Shown: positions 21,188 to 25,405 of the stretch, piece after piece
Position numbering within the stretch: position 1 is the first letter of the stretch
Layout of the letters: each line of letters begins with the position of its first letter
Virus record (IMG/VR): IMGVR_UViG_3300021197_000422
Location: 1-25,405 of that record
Length of the DNA: 25,405 bases
Reading direction: 5' to 3' (one strand)
Origin: a virus
The notes under the pieces: model-generated
Database searches by the model: none
Seen by the model: the letters and a program-made list of their open reading frames with translations, nothing else
Told to the model about the DNA's origin: nothing
Position numbers and translations under genes: made by a program

Positions 21188-21654
21188 TGGAACGAAATAA
21201 CATAAGCCTTAGCCAAACAGTATGGTGGATAGAAAGAGACAGCGTTTGCATCGTATATTATGATGCTGGAGCTGGTAAATTCACAAATCATACAGATACA
21301 AGTAAGCTAGTATCTTTGTTATATATACAACGTCCAGATAAATTTTTAATACCAGACGAAACTCCTGAAAGAGATGGCTTTGTTGCAGGAGATACTTATT
21401 TAGAAACTATACTAGCTTCTGATGCAAAAGTAAGTGATGCTACTTATAAGGAACAAGCAACAGAAATACCAGAACAATTTCACGAAACATTAGTTGCAAG
21501 AGTAATAGCAAATGGCTATGAAAGAAAAGTGGAAACAATTCCACTGGCACAATATTATATGCAAAAATATGAAGCTGGAGTAAAAAAAGGAAGAGCGTAT
21601 GCTTTTAGAGGCAGAGATGGTTCTACTATAACTAGAGTACAGGTGGATTTCTAA
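21187..21654 (+). CDS. Adaptor-like protein, C-terminal half (155 aa)
   Basis: The first half is beta-rich (QTVWWIERDSVCIVYYDAGAG, LVSLLYIQRPD). The second half carries the helical ending typical of phage adaptors: IPEQFHETLVARVIANGYER, then IPLAQYYMQKYEAGVKKGRAY. Together with the preceding 96-aa protein this adds up to about 250 residues, a plausible single-adaptor size. The proteins may work as a complex that extends the portal toward the tail. The ATG is coupled to the upstream stop (TAATG). Confidence 0.6.
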   Translation: MERNNISLSQTVWWIERDSVCIVYYDAGAGKFTNHTDTSKLVSLLYIQRPDKFLIPDETPERDGFVAGDTYLETILASDAKVSDATYKEQATEIPEQFHETLVARVIANGYERKVETIPLAQYYMQKYEAGVKKGRAYAFRGRDGSTITRVQVDF

Positions 21655-21869
21655 TGTCAAATGCAATCTTTAGCACACTTAATAAATCATTCAATGACAT
21701 CAATCACCCATTTACAAACATTATACTTGGTGCAGTTTTATTTGGTACAGTCTCTACAAGAGTTGCTAAATCAACAGCTCCTGTATTAACTAGAGTAAAA
21801 TTTCCTAGTATTCCTGTAACAACTAGAGTTCAACCACCAGTTGCCCCTGTATACACTAGAGTAAGATAA
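21654..21869 (+). CDS. Small hydrophobic protein with TRV repeats
   Basis: This 71-residue protein has one hydrophobic segment (FTNIILGAVLFGTV, about 21-34). The tripeptide TRV then recurs four times at roughly 10-11 residue spacing (VSTRV, VLTRV, VTTRV, VYTRV) with Pro/Val-rich linkers. The even spacing suggests repeated beta-strands or binding sites. It is flanked by one-base overlaps, so it is translated with the virion genes. The function is unknown. Confidence 0.6.
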   Translation: MSNAIFSTLNKSFNDINHPFTNIILGAVLFGTVSTRVAKSTAPVLTRVKFPSIPVTTRVQPPVAPVYTRVR

Positions 21870-22171
21870 TGTCAGAAGCTTGGACTAGAAAAGAAGGTAA
21901 ATCTAAATCAGGTGGCTTAAATGCTAAAGGTAGAGCTAGTTACAAAAAAGGAACTTTAAAAGCTCCAGTAACTAAAAAGAATCCTACTGGTAAAGCAAAA
22001 GCAAGGCGTAAAAGTTTTTGTGCTAGAATGTGTGGTATGAAAAAAAGACTTACTGGTGCTAAAGCTAGAAACGACCCTAAGAGTAGAATTAATTTAGCTT
22101 TAAAAAAATGGAGATGTAATTGTGGTTCAGTTAATAAAGCTAAAGCAGTAAGTAAGGCTAAGAAATTATAA
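21869..22171 (+). CDS. DUF6321-like basic protein, 100 aa
   Basis: The N-terminal pattern EAWTRKEGKSKSGGLNAKGR and the later RRKSFCARMCGMKKRLTGAK match a family of small, very basic proteins common in marine phages (DUF6321-like). About a third of residues are Lys or Arg. Cysteines occur at SFCARMCG and WRCNCG. In virion operons such proteins may bind packaged DNA or RNA, but the role is not established. Confidence 0.8.
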   Translation: MSEAWTRKEGKSKSGGLNAKGRASYKKGTLKAPVTKKNPTGKAKARRKSFCARMCGMKKRLTGAKARNDPKSRINLALKKWRCNCGSVNKAKAVSKAKKL

Positions 22172-22317
22172 TGGCTGGTAAAGGTGGTTTAATAAGTTGG
22201 ATGTTTGGTGGCAAAAGATATTCAGGTAGGCTTATACCAAGTAGGGAAACAGCTACGCATAGATTTGCTAGAACGCACAATGGAAAAATTAAAAAACTAC
22301 CTAAGAGAGGTAAATAA
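22171..22317 (+). CDS. 48-aa basic protein
   Basis: This gene is joined to both neighbours by TAATG one-base overlaps. It encodes MAGKGGLISWMFGGKRYSGR and ends IKKLPKRGK. It is glycine- and lysine-rich, with a short hydrophobic stretch. It is unrecognised; its charge resembles the preceding DUF6321-like protein. Exact fit between the flanking genes is the main evidence that it is real. Confidence 0.7.
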   Translation: MAGKGGLISWMFGGKRYSGRLIPSRETATHRFARTHNGKIKKLPKRGK

Positions 22318-22658
22318 TGGCAGGAAGTTTATCAAGTCCTAATCTAGTCAAGGATGTCTATACTAAGCTTGTATGGTATAATACAAGTGATGGTAAAATG
22401 TATAGAGACAATGGTTCTACTGACGTAGAAGTATTGCCTGACTTAGTATCTGGAAATATTTTAAAACATAAAACAAGTGGTTCTGTATCGTCAGGAGACT
22501 TGTTTCAAATCTTAAATAACAGCACACAAGTGTTCTCTGTAGACTATCAGGGAGCAGTGCATTTGAAACCAAGAACATCGGCACCAGCAGACAACTCCGA
22601 AGGAACTATCTACTATGATAGGTCTCAAGGGTCCTTATTGGTATCAGTCGAAGTATAG
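22317..22658 (+). CDS. Tail- or fibre-associated protein, 113 aa
   Basis: The product is beta-rich with repeated short strands (KLVWYNTSDGKMYRDNG, TQVFSVDYQGAVHLKP). It ends in SAPADNSEGTIYYDRSQGSLLVSV, a motif seen in phage tail-fibre ends (value-with-label strand pairs). It directly precedes the large fibre-like gene. A structural role in the tail or as a fibre subunit is inferred. Confidence 0.6.
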   Translation: MAGSLSSPNLVKDVYTKLVWYNTSDGKMYRDNGSTDVEVLPDLVSGNILKHKTSGSVSSGDLFQILNNSTQVFSVDYQGAVHLKPRTSAPADNSEGTIYYDRSQGSLLVSVEV

Positions 22659-22670
22659 GAGAATAACACT

Positions 22671-24095
22671 ATGGCTAAAGAGTGGAAAAAAATCCAGCGG
22701 TCTGATGAGGACTATACTGGTAAAGTTACAGGTACAATAGATGGTACATCTGTAGCGGATATTAAATCAGGAGCGTCAGCAGGAACTGCATCGAAAGTAG
22801 TAACAGATGCGGCGTTCGATGGAAGTAATGTTTTAAAGGAAAGTAATGCCGCCGCTGGGTTAAAAAACTCAGGGGTTACTATTAATGCAGATGGTACATT
22901 AAGCGGAGCTGGTTCAGGTCAGGTTACACCAGCAGGAGTTGGAGCAGTAGATACTGATTTAAGTAACGCTCCAGACGCTATTAAGAACAGTGAGACAACT
23001 AAAACTGACGTTGGGTTGGACCAAGTAGTTAACGAAAGTCCATCTACATTAAAGACTACTATGTCTCTTAATAATGTTGAAAACAAAAATCAAGCAACAA
23101 TATTAGGTGGAAACTTAACTGGTACCATTGGTGGAACAGCTAATGCTACTGTCGTAAGTGGTGCCGCAGATGGTGCAACGATAAAACCAGCTTTTGACAC
23201 ATCTGGTTCAGACCCAATAATTAAAGTAGCTAACGCTCCATCAACCTTAAAAAACGCTTCTATTAGTATAAACTCTGATGGTTCGTTAACTGGTGCTGGT
23301 TCAGGTTCAGTAAGTGCTACTGGATTAGGAGCTATTAAAACTGACTTAGCAAACGCACCTACAACTATTTTAAACTCTAATACAACTAAAAGTGATGTAG
23401 GTCTAGACCAAGTAACAAATGAATCTAAAACAACTATGTTTACATCTCCAACTTTTAGTGGTACGGTAGCAGGTGTTAGTAAAACACACGTTGGATTAGG
23501 AAGTGTAAGTAACATTACTACTACTGCAATAAGAGAAGGTGTAACTAAAGATAATGTTGGATTGGGAAGTGTAGATAATACAGCAGATTCGGCAAAGCCT
23601 GTATCAACAGCACAAGCGGCTTCAATAGCAACAAAAGCTCCTACAGCAAATCCTACTTTCACAGGAACTGTAGCAGGTGTTAGTAAGGGAATGGTTGGAC
23701 TGGGAAGTGTTGTTGACCAAGCAATAACAGTAGCATCTGGTAAGATTAAATTTGACGGAACGGCTCAAACTATTGACGCTGATAAAATTGGTGGCTCTAC
23801 ATTGAACGAAGCTAAAACCGCCGCCGCTACTCTAGCAGAAGGTAATATTCTTGATGGTGCACCAGCAGGTTTACAAACACTAAATGAACTAGCCGCCGCA
23901 TTAAATGATGATGCTAGTTTCAATACAACTGTAACCAACAGCATAGCAACTAAAGGTCCAGCACCTCTTACATTGACAGCAGAAGATGTAGACGGAGACT
24001 CAACCTTTTCGAGTGCGGCAAATACTCCATCGAACCTAATAGTGGGTCAAGTGGGAGTGTTTGGTGGTAATCAATATGTAGTCGTAGACGTTTAG
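22671..24095 (+). CDS. Tail-fibre-like repeat protein, 474 aa
   Basis: The protein carries repeats of the fibre motif VGL(D/G)xVxN (around residues 114, 243, 274, 296 and 342), the kind that forms trimeric fibre shafts. A longer unit of about 60 residues occurs twice (about 64-123 and 193-252; both contain GAGSG and end in VGLDQV-NES). Two copies of F(S/T)GTVAGVSK follow (262-271 and 330-339). Fibre proteins bind host surface receptors. AGGAG lies upstream of the ATG. Its N-terminus, MAKEWKKIQR, is paralogous to the gene at the right edge. Confidence 0.8.
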   Translation: MAKEWKKIQRSDEDYTGKVTGTIDGTSVADIKSGASAGTASKVVTDAAFDGSNVLKESNAAAGLKNSGVTINADGTLSGAGSGQVTPAGVGAVDTDLSNAPDAIKNSETTKTDVGLDQVVNESPSTLKTTMSLNNVENKNQATILGGNLTGTIGGTANATVVSGAADGATIKPAFDTSGSDPIIKVANAPSTLKNASISINSDGSLTGAGSGSVSATGLGAIKTDLANAPTTILNSNTTKSDVGLDQVTNESKTTMFTSPTFSGTVAGVSKTHVGLGSVSNITTTAIREGVTKDNVGLGSVDNTADSAKPVSTAQAASIATKAPTANPTFTGTVAGVSKGMVGLGSVVDQAITVASGKIKFDGTAQTIDADKIGGSTLNEAKTAAATLAEGNILDGAPAGLQTLNELAAALNDDASFNTTVTNSIATKGPAPLTLTAEDVDGDSTFSSAANTPSNLIVGQVGVFGGNQYVVVDV

Positions 24096-24104
24096 GAGTA
24101 AAAA

Positions 24105-24653
24105 ATGGCTAAGAAAGTAATAAAATCTTTTGCTTTAAAAGACCTAAAATGTTCTTTACCCGACAGTGGTCAGTTTCCTGAAAAGGAGACTGGCACTTCA
24201 GGTAAGGAGTATGTAGGCTTACCACTCTATGAATACGAACCCCTAAAAAAATCTTTACAAGATAAAGGTTATAAACCTGAAGAATACGATTATATTGTAG
24301 CCACATCAGATGGTAAAGTTTTATGGGGTGGTAGAAGAGTATGGTTAATGCAGAAAGATATGGGATTAGACCAAGGAAAAATGATTGATTGTGAAATATG
24401 GGAGGAACAAGATTGGTTAGATGAGTTAAAAAAAGCAATGACAGCTAATGTTAATCCAAACTTATTTCGCACAAAAGATAAAGATGGTAAAACAGTTATG
24501 CCGACTGCTCAGTTAACTATGGGACCAGACCACAAAGGATATCAAAACTTAAGGAAATATAAAAAAAATATGAAAATGCCTTACAACCTTGATGATTTTG
24601 TGCTATCAAATGGTTTAACACTAAAAGAACAAAGAGAGTTAAACGATAAATGA
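24105..24653 (+). CDS. ParB-like domain protein, 182 aa
   Basis: The segment LPLYEYEPLKKSLQDKGYKPEEYDYIVATSDGKVLWGGRRVWLMQ resembles the ParB/sulfiredoxin-like N-terminal domain: a helix before a glycine, a strand, then DGkvl-GxrR. In phages such proteins often accompany nucleases or DNA-modifying enzymes. A C-terminal part (DELKKAMTANVNPNLFRTKD, NLRKYKKNMKMP) is unassigned. It sits among tail genes, an unusual place. The function is uncertain. Confidence 0.6.
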   Translation: MAKKVIKSFALKDLKCSLPDSGQFPEKETGTSGKEYVGLPLYEYEPLKKSLQDKGYKPEEYDYIVATSDGKVLWGGRRVWLMQKDMGLDQGKMIDCEIWEEQDWLDELKKAMTANVNPNLFRTKDKDGKTVMPTAQLTMGPDHKGYQNLRKYKKNMKMPYNLDDFVLSNGLTLKEQRELNDK

Positions 24654-24901
24654 GTTTCTGGGATGATGCAAAATCAAAATTAAAACCGGCGAAAGCCAAT
24701 GAAGAAGTAGTAGACTTACAACAAAAACTATCAAAGTTAGAACTTTCTGACATAAATTATATTTATGATATGATGTTGAATGGAAACTATAGGGGTAGAG
24801 AAATAGAACAAGCAACAACGACTTATTTAAAAGTTAAGTTTATTAAAGCTATGCTAGAACAAGGAGATAGTAATGGAAAAGAAGAAGTTGAAAGTAGTTA
24901 A
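24650..24901 (+). CDS. Hypothetical 83-aa helical protein
   Basis: The protein is helical and charged (EEVVDLQQKLSKLELSDIN, then YLKVKFIKAMLEQG). It overlaps the ParB-like stop by 4 nt (ATGA) and the next gene by 29 nt. No family is recognised. Its place between fibre genes suggests a small assembly factor or chaperone, without proof. Confidence 0.65.
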   Translation: MSFWDDAKSKLKPAKANEEVVDLQQKLSKLELSDINYIYDMMLNGNYRGREIEQATTTYLKVKFIKAMLEQGDSNGKEEVESS

Positions 24902-25070
24902 ATGTACCACACAAGAACTTGAAGGTATCTGCACACTAATATCAGGTATTGAAGTTAAAGTAGGTGAAGGTGCTTGGGTATATGAAATGCACAAAAAATT
25001 TATGAAAGCATTTGAAGAGGCGGCTAAAGCCGACCCTAATTATGAATTACAAGAAGTAGATAATGGCTAA
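24873..25070 (+). CDS. Hypothetical 65-aa protein
   Basis: AAGGAG lies 7 nt before the ATG. The product begins MEKKKLKVVKCTTQELEGI and has a C-terminal helix (MHKKFMKAFEEAAK). It is unrecognised. It overlaps the start of the second fibre-like gene by 8 nt, which implies coupled translation. Confidence 0.65.
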   Translation: MEKKKLKVVKCTTQELEGICTLISGIEVKVGEGAWVYEMHKKFMKAFEEAAKADPNYELQEVDNG

Positions 25071-25405
25071 ACAATGGAAACAAGTACAAAGAGCTGACTC
25101 TGATTTTGCTGGTAATGTAACCGGTACTTTTGGTACTAAGTCTTTATCTGCTTTTTACAGAACTGATAACAAGCCCACTAAGTCAGATGTTGGTCTTGGT
25201 AATGTAGGTAATACATCAGTAGCAGATATTAGGTCAGGCGTTACTAAATCAGATGTTGGTTTAGGTAATGTAGAAAATTTTAGTAAGGCATCTATATTAA
25301 GCGGTACTTTTACTGGTGATATAGGTGGTACAAGTGCGGCTGATATTAAATCTAAAGCTGTTGCTGGAGAAGCGGCTAAAAGTGCTGTAGATGGTAGCTC
25401 AGCTA
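25063..25405 (+). CDS. Second tail-fibre-like protein, cut at right edge
   Basis: The first 114 residues are visible. The start MAKQWKQVQRADSDFAGNVTGT parallels MAKEWKKIQRSDEDYTGKVTGT of the 474-aa fibre gene, and both carry TSVADI(K/R)SG. The motif KSDVGLGNV occurs twice in this fragment (about residues 40 and 63). It is evidently a paralogue produced by duplication. The rest of the gene lies outside the window. Only a weak ribosome site is seen, so it is probably coupled to the 65-aa gene. Confidence 0.75.
   Translation, partial: MAKQWKQVQRADSDFAGNVTGTFGTKSLSAFYRTDNKPTKSDVGLGNVGNTSVADIRSGVTKSDVGLGNVENFSKASILSGTFTGDIGGTSAADIKSKAVAGEAAKSAVDGSSA

Noticed and set aside
23090-23662. 190-aa minus-strand protein
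   Set aside because: It lies fully antisense to the fibre-repeat gene; its low-complexity Val/Ala/Pro composition is a shadow of the repeats and it lacks a ribosome site.
22671-24095. Diversity-generating retroelement target
   Set aside because: No reverse transcriptase or template repeat is visible in the window.

Overview
The window is part of a tailed double-stranded DNA phage genome (Caudoviricetes), probably marine. Recognisable parts are a large terminase (TerL), a P22-like portal, a scaffold, a major capsid protein, tail-fibre-type repeat proteins, and a DUF6321-like basic protein of a kind I associate with marine phages. Coding is dense, the DNA is A+T-rich, and most genes overlap by 1-8 nt (TAATG, ATGA, TTGA) with strong AAGGAG-type ribosome sites. 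That argues for a host that uses Shine-Dalgarno initiation, such as a proteobacterium. I see no integrase, CRISPR array, insertion sequence or canonical tRNA. No stretch over 300 nt lacks a gene. The longest gene-free stretches (6897-7146, 11196-11433, 11797-12031, 12269-12413) mostly hold inverted repeats. Both window ends cut a gene.

Left arm, minus strand (11796 down to 1). This reads as an early/middle operon. It begins with a 120-aa orphan and a run of tiny genes (52, 38, 84, 61, 76, 32 and 70 aa; one zinc ribbon, two with membrane segments, one AT-hook). Next comes an apparent ubiquitin-like conjugation cassette: a 68-aa beta-grasp modifier (Ubl), a UUCG hairpin, a 531-aa E2-like protein, a 299-aa JAB/JAMM peptidase, a 250-nt structured gap, a 147-aa orphan, and a 258-aa ThiF/E1 adenylating enzyme. 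It runs straight into replication and recombination genes: a Sak4-like ATPase, an SSB with an acidic DDSMPF tail, and an archaeo-eukaryotic primase fused to a DnaB/RecA-type helicase. After these come a ribbon-helix-helix protein, a Gp157-family protein, small membrane proteins, an HTH protein, an HNH endonuclease, and a cut-off MazG-like gene.

Right arm, plus strand (12032 to the end). This is the late morphogenesis operon: a small exported protein, a possible PD-(D/E)XK nuclease, a putative small terminase, TerL, portal, scaffold, major capsid (between two strong stem-loops), a structural protein, an adaptor-like pair that may be one split gene, small basic or hydrophobic proteins, tail-fibre-like repeat proteins, and a ParB-like protein. 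A second fibre-like gene runs off the right edge.

The standout is a phage that appears to carry all parts of a ubiquitin-like pathway: modifier, E1, E2 and a JAMM isopeptidase. The key catalytic residues are visible in each enzyme, and the set is embedded among replication genes. The parts list matches what is known for bacterial E1-E2-JAB-Ubl systems (the PRTRC cassette and the anti-phage Bil operon), but here it belongs to the virus. The intergenic gaps also hold an unusual number of long-stem, branched inverted-repeat elements that look like structured RNAs.
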